A stretch of 64,000 nucleotides of DNA. Origin: Stentor roeselii (taxonomy: Eukaryota; Ciliophora; Heterotrichea; Heterotrichida; Stentoridae). Positions 8,936-17,059 of the stretch are shown piece after piece; position 1 is the stretch's first letter; each line of letters starts with the position of its first letter. The position numbers and the translations under genes are program-made. The notes under the pieces were generated by a model. That model had not been told where the DNA came from and made no database searches. It was given only the letters and a program-made list of their open reading frames with translations. The stretch lies in the NCBI GenBank assembly GCA_006503475.1, contig RSEH01000088.1:1-64000 (forward strand), written 5' to 3'.

Positions 8936-10489
8936 TCAGGATCTTGTGAAATTACTGCAAGTTTTACAGATTTTTGAAGATTTTACTGAACATGATGGGC
9001 AGTTTCTTGTTGTAAAGGCTTCTTGGCAGTTAAAACAAAAACCTTTTAAAGTTGAGTTTATTGACTCTGAACAAAGAACGCAGATAAATGATTCTAAGAC
9101 CTGCCCGGGAATGTCTTTTCTTTTAAAGCAGGACATGCAAATCGCTGACCTTGAATCAAGTTTTTTTTTACAAGTTTCACAATAACCGTAACATTCTTTT
9201 TCACAGGTCTTGTGAATCATCTGCTGGCCAAAGTTGAGAAGTTTTCCACAAAAAGGCATCCAACATTTAAACCCATAACAAATGATACAATTTTTCGCTT
9301 GTTTCGGTTTTTTACAATTGGAACATTTAGTATTATTCCGCGGAAATCGGTATTTTGAACATTCACTGCAAAATATACTTTGAGGAGTATTCGAAGTTGA
9401 ACATTCACAAGTCCAGTTATTTACTTTGTTGGTCTTTTCTTGTGAACAGTTGATACAAATGTCGACTTCTGGACTGTTGCTGAAGTCGCAGCATAAACAA
9501 GTCCAAGGGTCGAAAAGACCGATTTCTTGATGGATTAAGACCTGGATGTATTCAATTTCTTCAAGTTGCATATCGTCTGGGGGCAGGTCACTGAAAGCAT
9601 AAAAGATCAGCACAGGTCGGTAAAAATGAATACAAAAGTTATAAACAGCTCCTCTCCAGTCCTCCCCAACAATTTTACTGATCTTTGAATCGTTGATGAT
9701 AGTCAAGGTCTGATTAAATTTCGTGAAATAAACAAATTCTTCTTCAGGAGTTTCTAAAATCATTCCTTTAAACTTTAAAATTTTCTGAAATTTTTTCTTG
9801 TAAACTTCACTTAACTTGATTTCTGAATTGATTCCAATGAGGACTGCCATGATATCAGAAGCTTCAGATTGTTTACTAGTCCAAATGATCTGAATAGCAA
9901 GAGAATCAGGTTCTTTAAGAATAGTCCACTGCTTTTTACTTTTCTCTTTAGTACAAAACTTGTCAGGACATGTCAACACGGGCATGTCAAGACTTGGGTT
10001 AAGACTAGCAGAGAGTTGCTGATAATAACAACTTATTGATTTTCCTGCATTGTGACTTTTTAGGTACTCATCAACCTTTAAATTGAAAAAAGCCTTACTT
10101 TTAAGTATTTTTCCATAAAAAGTCGAACATAAACAATGAATTTTCACTTTTTCTTCAACATCGAAACCAAGACTATTAGCTGACTCACAACAGTTGATAA
10201 AAGTCTGAAGGATCAGAGAAGGTCCAGGATTCAAGTTCTTATTAAAAATCTTGAGTTCTTTCTTCAAGTTCCTAAGAAGTATCATGTTACCAGTCCCCGC
10301 ATTAGCCAGGTAAAAAGAAACAGTTTCTAAAAGTAGTCTAGAAATTCTATTATCATTCTGAATCCCAAGAATTTCATTTAAAGTCGCATCATGAAGACAC
10401 CTTCATAAACCTTACAACATCTGAATCAACGACCCAAGTGAATTACACCTATCCTTATCATCTTGAAAAAAACATAGATCACTAATCAT
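8936..10489 (-). CDS. USP-like (C19 fold) inactive ubiquitin peptidase with RanBP2-type zinc fingers
   Basis: Spliced model with the intron at 10401..10415, giving 512 residues. The new N-terminus MISDLCFFQDDKDRC...LIQML resembles the Cys-box region of ubiquitin-specific peptidases. Around residues 240-290 the pattern FKGMILETPEEEFVYF...IINDSKISKIVGEDW...PVLIFYAF matches the USP His-box region, but the catalytic HY is absent. This resembles the USP53/54 inactive group. The C-terminal third holds RanBP2-type fingers (PWTCLCCDFSNSPEVDICINC, WTCECS...) and several further CxxC pairs, giving a ubiquitin- or RNA-binding look. It ends in TGA. Its start lies only 22 bp from the divergent DTL gene. 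The USP assignment is moderate; the zinc fingers are clear. Confidence 0.68.
10401..10415 (-). other. 15-nt intron (USP-like gene)
   Basis: Sense GTAAGGTTTATGAAG. Read through, the frame hits TGA; removing it joins ATG-TT to G-TGT in frame and adds a USP-like N-terminus. It has the shared A at position 10. Confidence 0.75.
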
Positions 10490-10511
10490 AATAATCAAGT
10501 CTTAAATTAAA

Positions 10512-11660
10512 ATGGAAGTCGATTATTTTAACACCCAAAGGGGCCTTCCAGCTGTTGAAGACTATTCAAAGCTGGTCATATCAAGTGAGGTCCGAACACA
10601 AGCAAGTTCATTTTCAGTGAGTTTTTCCAACAATGACCCAAGTTTATGCTGCACATGTGATGAAGTCGGGAATATTTTCATGATTTCAATGACAGAAAGT
10701 AATGAAATTGCCGGGATTAACCCTCATAATAATTCAGTCTTTCACGTTGGGTGGAGTTTAGACGACAAACATGTATTATCAGGTTCAGGTGACCAGACTG
10801 GAGGTATCTGGGACGTGGAACGTGACATCGGAAACATCCTGGCGAAGCACACAGGTTCCGTGAAATGCATTCGGAACTGCCCGACAAGTTCCAGTGTTTA
10901 TTCAACAGCTTCAAGAGACGGGAAGATCTTCATTTGGGACATTCGGACGAAAGGAGTCTCTTGTCAGAAAAACACTGTTTATAAACCTGTTGGAGAAATA
11001 AGCGAAACTTCTGAGATTTCTGTTAAAAAAAGAAAAGATAATGTAAGTTTCACTGGAATTGAATATATGCCTTGGGGAAATATCATTGTTAGTGTGCAAG
11101 CTAATGAAGCTGATATGAGATTCTGGGATACTCGACTTCTTGTCACTCCAAATGACTGTCAAAAAAGAAATACTACGAAAAATCTTCTTGCAACGGTAGG
11201 GCCTTATACTTTAATCAATGAAAGAAAGTTAAAGACTTTTAATCAGGATAAAGCTTCTGAACTTCTTTCTGGACTTAAGGCGCAGATCAAAGTTCAACAA
11301 GCGCAACCTGGAAATTCTTGGGTCACTCGAAGGGATAACTCGATTTTAGTATCTTCGGTTAGTAGTTGTTTGTATTTTTACAAGAATTACTTGAAGATTG
11401 ATGTTGAAGAACCTGTCAAGTTGGTAGGACATCGAGCTTCTTTTTATGTGAAAGGATGCATTAGTCCTGATTGTCGATTTGTGGCATCGGGAAGCTCGGA
11501 CGGAGCTCTTTATATTTGGGATGTGGAAGAACCGAATCGACCTGTTGTTGTTGATACTGGACTTGGAAGTGAACTTGGATGTGTTGACTGGACTTTTGGA
11601 AATAGTAGTTTTTTAGCGACTAGTTTGGATTCAGCTGTTGTTTTGTTTTGGGATTTTTAG
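10512..11660 (+). CDS. DTL: DTL/Cdt2-like WD40 substrate receptor of CRL4
   Basis: 382-residue WD40 propeller. Order and wording follow DTL/Cdt2: VFHVGWSLDDKHVLSGSGDQTGGIWDV, then FIWDIR and RFWDTR (WDxR motifs that contact DDB1), and late GHRASFYVKGCISPDCRFVASGSSDGALYIWDV, which aligns with the human GHQNSTFYVKSSLSPD region. In other eukaryotes CRL4-Cdt2 degrades Cdt1 and other PCNA-bound proteins in S phase. The long C-terminal tail of animal DTL is absent; the protein ends with the propeller. It shares a 22-bp divergent spacer with the USP-like gene. Confidence 0.8.
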   Translation: MEVDYFNTQRGLPAVEDYSKLVISSEVRTQASSFSVSFSNNDPSLCCTCDEVGNIFMISMTESNEIAGINPHNNSVFHVGWSLDDKHVLSGSGDQTGGIWDVERDIGNILAKHTGSVKCIRNCPTSSSVYSTASRDGKIFIWDIRTKGVSCQKNTVYKPVGEISETSEISVKKRKDNVSFTGIEYMPWGNIIVSVQANEADMRFWDTRLLVTPNDCQKRNTTKNLLATVGPYTLINERKLKTFNQDKASELLSGLKAQIKVQQAQPGNSWVTRRDNSILVSSVSSCLYFYKNYLKIDVEEPVKLVGHRASFYVKGCISPDCRFVASGSSDGALYIWDVEEPNRPVVVDTGLGSELGCVDWTFGNSSFLATSLDSAVVLFWDF

Positions 11661-12314
11661 GTTTTTTTAAGTTTTGGAATTGAGATGGGGAGTTTGGAAT
11701 GGCTGGAATTAAGGGTTTTGGATTCATGGATTGTTGATGACAATGTCATTGTTTTCTTTTTAGATTTATCCTGAACTTTGATATTAACTTTTATTAAGAG
11801 TTCCAGTTTAATAATAAATTTTACAAATAAAGTTACTGAGTATAAACATTTATTGGATTCTATGGATCGAGTATTGTTTTATTAATAAAATATTTAAAGG
11901 ATTAGTTGAGAGTAGTAGGGAATCAATTTTACATTATGTTAAAAAATCAATATCTTTTCAATTTGATCATAATTCGTTATCTCTAACAAATATAGCAAAT
12001 TAAAAATTTAGACTGGATGCCCAATCTGGTTTCTACTTTCATCATAAAAAAAATTACCAAAAGATCTTACTTAATAAATTTCCACCAAATCCTTTAAAAT
12101 TGTAAAAAAAAAGCCCAAATCATACCTCTTATTTTCTAAACATTAAACAACATCTCGAAAACCCACTAAAAGTAAATCTCTAATCCTACTAACATTAATC
12201 CCAATAACTCCAAACCTTTAAAAATCCAACCCATCCTCAATCTCTAATTTCCTAATCCCATCAACACCCAATCCTGCCAAATTTCAAAACAACAAAAAAA
12301 AATTCCAATAAAAA
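11661..12314 (+). other. 654-bp intergenic region, no gene seen
   Basis: The longest non-coding stretch in the window. No reading frame of useful size, tRNA-like or repeat structure was found. Its first hundred bases, behind the DTL stop, are G/T-rich on the plus strand. Its last 250 bases, before the next start, are C/A-rich with very little G. This G-rich-after-stop and C-rich-before-start pattern recurs at other genes. Confidence 0.6.
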
Positions 12315-13214
12315 ATGCACAAAAGCATGGACCTCGGTTACCACCTTCCAGAGACAACATTAAACTGTTACCCATCCCTAATGTCTCCTCTAAGCACCTT
12401 CGACAAATTCAGGTCATCCTCAAAGTCAAAAGGAATTTTTGAAAGACTTCAAGCAGACACCGAGCTTCGCCTTCGAGCTCGTTTAAATTCAGTCTCAGCG
12501 ACACGAGTTGTATACGCAAAGGCTTCAGTTCCAATAGAGGACAAACTGATCCGCAAAGGAAAAGAACGAGAAATTCGTTTGCGTCATTTAATCGAGCAAG
12601 AAGAACTGAAAAGAATCCAAGACTTGCAAGACCGTCCTTACGTTAGTCCTAATTCAAAGGCGATTTTAAATGGAAAACATTTAAACAACTCAAAAATCTC
12701 AGGTTCTACTAAAAAACTCTCTGAAAGCACTGAAAAAAACCAGGAAAATAACAAACAAGAAAATTTCAAAGAGAATAAAACATTAGATCCTGTTAATCCT
12801 GCTTCAAATCTGCAGGATTTCAGAAAAAATCCTGAAAATCCTTTAAAAACTTATCAAAAACAGCTTATCAAGCAACTTGAACACAGTTACAAGCTTCTCT
12901 GTGAGAAGAAAAAGCCGAAAGAACTACCGTTTGAAGTAAAATGCAGTGATCGTAGATATGTTCCGAGTTTTGCTAAACAAGGTGAATGGAAAACGTTGAT
13001 ACCAAAGAGTTCGTCTTTGAACACTTCTTCTAACTTCTCGAAGACCAGTGCGAATTTAACGAAAAAAATGATCAGGCCTGACTCGAGACTTGTCGCTGAA
13101 AGTGGAGTGGGCTTTGATGCAGCTTTGACTTACCAACAGATAATTCGCAATCGAATCGTGAACTTCAGCCAGTCTTTTAACACCCTGGGAAAAGGGGAAT
13201 CACGTAGGTCTTAA
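12315..13214 (+). CDS. Uncharacterised charged protein
   Basis: 299 residues, not recognised. Residues 40-110 are helical and highly charged (ERLQADTELRLRARL, KGKEREIRLRHLIEQEELKR). This recalls filament- or cilium-associated ciliate proteins, but that is only an impression. The middle is Asn/Lys/Glu-rich and the C-terminus Ser-rich. The start ATG follows an A-tract in a long C/A-rich leader. The stop lies one base from the stop of the convergent gene. Confidence 0.75.
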   Translation: MHKSMDLGYHLPETTLNCYPSLMSPLSTFDKFRSSSKSKGIFERLQADTELRLRARLNSVSATRVVYAKASVPIEDKLIRKGKEREIRLRHLIEQEELKRIQDLQDRPYVSPNSKAILNGKHLNNSKISGSTKKLSESTEKNQENNKQENFKENKTLDPVNPASNLQDFRKNPENPLKTYQKQLIKQLEHSYKLLCEKKKPKELPFEVKCSDRRYVPSFAKQGEWKTLIPKSSSLNTSSNFSKTSANLTKKMIRPDSRLVAESGVGFDAALTYQQIIRNRIVNFSQSFNTLGKGESRRS

Positions 13215-13215
13215 C

Positions 13216-14085
13216 TTAATTATTTAAAATCATCTCGACTTTCTCCATGCTTCCCTTTTGTCGCTCAAAAGCCTCTGACATCATTTTTCGTCGTCCAGCG
13301 ACTTCTTGTGCATGTAAAAACTCAGCTTCTTTTAAATCTCGCTTTTTTTCATCTAAATCACTTATTTTTTTCGCTTCGAGGTTCTCAAAAAACGATTTTC
13401 TTCTTTCTTCCCTTTCTTTTTTCAAAATTTCTTTTTTCTCAATTTCAAGTTTTCTGATATTTCTAGTTTTTTCAATCTCATCTTTTAAAATTTTCTTATT
13501 TTCTTCAATTTCCTTTACTTTTAAAGCATTTTTCGCATCTTTAAATGCGTAAAAATCTTGGATTTTTTCCATCATTTCCAAGTTTTTCTTTTCTTTTTCG
13601 CTGTTTTTAGTCCATTCATTGAGTTCAAGTCTGGAGCTTGTAAGAAATTCTTCATGTTCTAAAGCGAGTTTCTCTTGTTCTTTCTTCATTTTTTTCTTTG
13701 CCTCGACCCACTCATCGTGCATCAAACGCTTTTCAATGAGTTCTGCCCTGCGACATTCCAAATTGAATTTAAGGATATCGCCATAACAGGCTCGCACATC
13801 GACAGTCACTTCAGGAACTGAAGTGTAATCTATGCGAGACTTGCAAGGTAGTGAGTGAAATGATGAAACAAATTCAACGTCTTGAGAATTTCCTCGACGA
13901 TGAACCTTGAATGCACTTGAATGCTTCGCTGGAGTCCCTTGTCGCGAAGAGGAATTTTGGAATGCTGGGGATTTTTTAGTGTTTGAGTCGAGTTTTGGGC
14001 TTGAATATCGAGAGTTTTGGTTTCTGCCAGTTTTCGTGATTTCGTTAGACATCTTTAGTATATTCAACGACTCTTTATTTTTCAT
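13216..14085 (-). CDS. Uncharacterised coiled-coil protein
   Basis: 289 residues. The first 75 are Ser/Asn-rich and likely disordered; residues 105-280 form a long Glu/Lys-rich coiled coil (KKMKKEQEKLALEHEEF, IEKKEILKKEREERRKSFFENLEAKK). No family recognised; a structural or cytoskeletal role is a guess. Two start ATGs are possible, 14085 and 14052; the first is used. Its stop is one base from that of the gene on the other strand. Confidence 0.72.
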   Translation of the reverse strand: MKNKESLNILKMSNEITKTGRNQNSRYSSPKLDSNTKKSPAFQNSSSRQGTPAKHSSAFKVHRRGNSQDVEFVSSFHSLPCKSRIDYTSVPEVTVDVRACYGDILKFNLECRRAELIEKRLMHDEWVEAKKKMKKEQEKLALEHEEFLTSSRLELNEWTKNSEKEKKNLEMMEKIQDFYAFKDAKNALKVKEIEENKKILKDEIEKTRNIRKLEIEKKEILKKEREERRKSFFENLEAKKISDLDEKKRDLKEAEFLHAQEVAGRRKMMSEAFERQKGSMEKVEMILNN

Positions 14086-14135
14086 TGATTTTTAAGTCGT
14101 GAGGGTTTTCGACCTTCCACACAAATCGAATAAAA

Positions 14136-14900
14136 ATGCTAAAAATCCTAGTTTCAGCTAAGCGAGCAGCAGACTACGCATCAAAGATTCGAGTCCTTCC
14201 AGACGGCAGCGGTGTAGACCACTCAACAGTGAAGATGTCGATGAACCCGTTCTGTGAAATCGCTGTGGAAGAAGCGATCCGTCTGAAGGAATCAGGAAAG
14301 GCAAGTGAAGTGACAGTTGTGACTGTAGGGCCCAAAGCAGCTTCTGACGTCCTCCGCACAGCTCTGGCAATGGGCGCTGATAAAGCCATTCACGTGCAGC
14401 ATGAGGAGAGGACTGACAAAGAAGTCCTTCCTTTGGCAGTCGCGCGTCTTCTGCGCGCATTGATTCAGCGAGATAAGTACGACTTGGTCTTCATGGGAAA
14501 GCAGTCAATCGACTCGGACAACAGCCAAACTGGCCAAATCCTTGCTGGAATGCTTGGATGGCCTCAGGGAACTTTTCTTAATAAACTTTCGATCGATGGG
14601 ACTAGGATTCACGCGGTCAAGGAAATCGATGGAGGACTTCAAAGTCTTAGTTTTGATGCTCCTGCCGTTTTGACTAGTGACTTGAGACTTAATACACCCA
14701 GGACTATTTCGATTCCGGCGATTATGAAGGCGAAAAAGAAAATTATTGAAAATTTAACACCTGCTGGACTTGGAGTTAATATGAATCCGGATTACTCGAT
14801 TGTTACTGTTGAGGCTCCTGGAAAGAGGAAATCTGGGATTATGGTTGATAGTGTTGATTTGTTATTGGAAAAATTGAGGAATGAAGCCAAAGTTCTATAG
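14136..14900 (+). CDS. ETFB: Electron transfer flavoprotein beta subunit
   Basis: 254 residues, the usual length for ETF-beta, with the family sequence throughout: LKILVSAKRAADY at the start, MNPFCEIAVEEAIRLKE, VTVGPKAASDVLRTALAMGAD, LVFMGKQSIDSDNSQTGQ (AMP site region) and the recognition-loop-like DLRLNTPR. In mitochondria the alpha/beta heterodimer passes electrons from acyl-CoA dehydrogenases to ETF-ubiquinone oxidoreductase. No long presequence is visible, as is common for this subunit. It converges on COG3 with 16 bp between. Confidence 0.95.
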   Translation: MLKILVSAKRAADYASKIRVLPDGSGVDHSTVKMSMNPFCEIAVEEAIRLKESGKASEVTVVTVGPKAASDVLRTALAMGADKAIHVQHEERTDKEVLPLAVARLLRALIQRDKYDLVFMGKQSIDSDNSQTGQILAGMLGWPQGTFLNKLSIDGTRIHAVKEIDGGLQSLSFDAPAVLTSDLRLNTPRTISIPAIMKAKKKIIENLTPAGLGVNMNPDYSIVTVEAPGKRKSGIMVDSVDLLLEKLRNEAKVL

Positions 14901-14916
14901 CTAATAACTAGAATTG

Positions 14917-16782
14917 TTAAGATGACGAGCTAAGAATAGATGAATTCAGAAGTAACTGAACAGTCTCGATGGTTGGAATTCCCTTGTTCGGAAAGTGTTC
15001 TTTCATCAGATTTAAAAGTTGACTAAATGCTTTCAAGATCTGCTGACTCACATTTTCAGTCATTTCATGATAATTCTTTTCATCCAGTGTGACAAATAAC
15101 GCCTGAGAAAACTGGGGAAATACTGAATTAATCCGATTCGTACTTTCCGATAGCGTTTTTTCAGCCTGCTCATAAGTGACTGACCCAGTTTCAGTAGTCT
15201 TGAGAATAAGAACAAGTATCGGGTTACAAATTTCATGAAAAGTCCTTAAAATATAACTTTGACAAGCAGAGGCAAGTTCAGTTTCCAGAGGATTCTCGCT
15301 TTTTTCATTGAACTTCGGGACTCCAGAGCTGACAAGTTCAGCGAAAACTCCTTTTTTTTTCAAAGAAACTTCACCCATGACAAGTTTCCAGAAAAGTCTT
15401 TTAGTATCGCTAAAGTCAAGTTCTTTATAACTGCTTCCTTTTAACACGATTCCTAATTCATCTAGTTTTTGTCGAAGATCAAGTAAATGTTTAATCAAAA
15501 ATACATGAACTTCATTAAAATCCTCAGTTTTTATCGATTTTTTCAAACAACTGATGCAAACAATTATAGCTTCAGTTAAAATGCTATCAAAAATCTCTGG
15601 ATTCACTGAATTGTTCAGAAGATTCACTAGTTTTAAAGTTTTTTTAACAGCAGGGTGTACCTGGTCATTAGAAAAACTTGCAGAAATCTCTTCACTTAAG
15701 TAAAAAGTCACAGCGTAGATGATTCTTTCTTGCACGTCTTCACTTAAACTAGAAAAAACATGTGCAAGGCCTTGTCTTGAGTACTGCTGAAGCAATGAAG
15801 AAGTCTGGCAGAGTCTTTCCACATTATCCTCTTGTAACAAATTTTCACGAAGCGACTCATACACAGGTTCTGAATAATTCTGAAAAAAAAGATTCAGCTG
15901 GTCCTCAGGACATTCAGATGAAAAATACCCAAAAAAAAGCTTTTTTTCTTTTTGCCAGAAAAGATTTAAAACCTCACAAGCCATCTCACATTTTTTCACA
16001 ACATTTTTTTCAGATTTTACCCTTTCTAAAGCTTCTTGAATGACTTTTTCGATGTGTTTTGTCCTGATTTTATAGAACTGCTGAATGATTTCAGTGAGGA
16101 AAAAGTAAGAATCGTCATATCTCGCTGGAGTGATTATCAGTTGTTTGAAAATTGAAGAAATTTCTTCGATGTTTCTTGTGAATTTAAAGAAGTTTTCATA
16201 GTAAGTGTAAAAAAGTTGAAAATTTTCTGAGAGAGAGTCGCTGAAAGAACGAATCCAGTTATCGTAAAGACCTTCATATTCGTAAAGGTAAATAGAAGCT
16301 TCTTTGTAGTTCGGATTTTCTGTGAAAAACTGAAGCGCGTCTTCGATTTGAGAAAGAATTTCTAAGAACTTCTTGCGAATTGCATTTGGATCACGGGAAA
16401 ACATTAGAACTTGGCTTGATAGACCTTCAAGATGTGTATAGTAAAAGTACTTACTTTGTATTGCTGAGTTTAATGAGACTAAAGAGCTTCTTTCTTGAAG
16501 GAGTTTCGAGCAGCTTTCATTTATTTCTTTACTTGCGAACATTATGCCTTGTTTACCTTCACTTAGTTTTTGGATTAGTTGACAGAATAAGGAGGATTGG
16601 TCACTTGCTTTTATCAAAGCTTGTTGATGAGATGTTAAATCTTTTCTGAATTTTTCTAAAGGACAAGGTTCTTTTTGTGGATTCATTGAAATTGGATGAT
16701 CAAAGGATGCAGGCTGTTCGAACTTTGATAGAATCTGTCGAGCATTTTTACTGATACTGCAGTAGTTATCCCAGTCTTCCAT
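14917..16782 (-). CDS. COG3: Conserved oligomeric Golgi complex subunit 3
   Basis: 621 residues, largely helical. The C-terminal half follows COG3: VHVFLIKHLLDLRQKLDELG corresponds to the LFLIKHLLILREQIAPF block, followed by a DFSDTKRLFWKL region. The N-terminus has the expected coiled-coil of a Golgi tether (LLQERSSLVSLNSAIQSKYFYY). COG tethers retrograde vesicles within the Golgi. It starts MEDWDNY at 16782. Overall similarity is modest, so the call rests on the order of several blocks. Confidence 0.75.
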   Translation of the reverse strand: MEDWDNYCSISKNARQILSKFEQPASFDHPISMNPQKEPCPLEKFRKDLTSHQQALIKASDQSSLFCQLIQKLSEGKQGIMFASKEINESCSKLLQERSSLVSLNSAIQSKYFYYTHLEGLSSQVLMFSRDPNAIRKKFLEILSQIEDALQFFTENPNYKEASIYLYEYEGLYDNWIRSFSDSLSENFQLFYTYYENFFKFTRNIEEISSIFKQLIITPARYDDSYFFLTEIIQQFYKIRTKHIEKVIQEALERVKSEKNVVKKCEMACEVLNLFWQKEKKLFFGYFSSECPEDQLNLFFQNYSEPVYESLRENLLQEDNVERLCQTSSLLQQYSRQGLAHVFSSLSEDVQERIIYAVTFYLSEEISASFSNDQVHPAVKKTLKLVNLLNNSVNPEIFDSILTEAIIVCISCLKKSIKTEDFNEVHVFLIKHLLDLRQKLDELGIVLKGSSYKELDFSDTKRLFWKLVMGEVSLKKKGVFAELVSSGVPKFNEKSENPLETELASACQSYILRTFHEICNPILVLILKTTETGSVTYEQAEKTLSESTNRINSVFPQFSQALFVTLDEKNYHEMTENVSQQILKAFSQLLNLMKEHFPNKGIPTIETVQLLLNSSILSSSS

Positions 16783-16862
16783 CAAGATTATTTACTGTAA
16801 AGAATTTACTCAAATTCCCTAAATAATAAAATTTTAAAAACCTTCTAAATCAACTTAAAACA

Positions 16863-17054
16863 TTATCCATCTAAACTAGGGTACCTTTGAATGATGTACC
16901 CTCCAAGTAGTCGATAAGTCAAATAATGTCCTAATCCAAAGAGCAGTCCTCTCATAGCCTGTTTTGCAACATTTCTATAAACGGCATCTAAAAGCCAGGC
17001 AAAGCCGACAAGTGGTTGAGTTGGCTGATCTTCTTCTTTATAATCGTCTTCCAT
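16863..17054 (-). CDS. 63-residue putative single-pass membrane protein
   Basis: MEDDYKEEDQ acidic head followed by a hydrophobic/amphipathic stretch (LVGFAWLLDAVYRNVAKQAMRGLLFGLGHYLTYRLLGGYII). Not recognised; it could be a small organelle-membrane subunit. Its ATG sits in TATAAATGG and begins directly after the TAA of the DNA ligase gene with no base between. The clean ATG context and position between two same-strand genes support it as a real gene. Confidence 0.6.
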   Translation of the reverse strand: MEDDYKEEDQPTQPLVGFAWLLDAVYRNVAKQAMRGLLFGLGHYLTYRLLGGYIIQRYPSLDG

Positions 17055-17059
17055 TTATA
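17052..17059 (-). promoter_or_regulatory. TATAAATG start-adjacent box inside ligase stop
   Basis: TATAAATG on the minus strand. Its TAA is also the stop codon of the ligase gene and its ATG starts the 63-residue gene. Confidence 0.5.

Noticed and set aside
11661-12314. Hidden gene, tRNA or ncRNA in the longest gap
   Set aside because: No usable frame on either strand, no tRNA-like T-loop and no strong hairpin; only a composition shift is visible.
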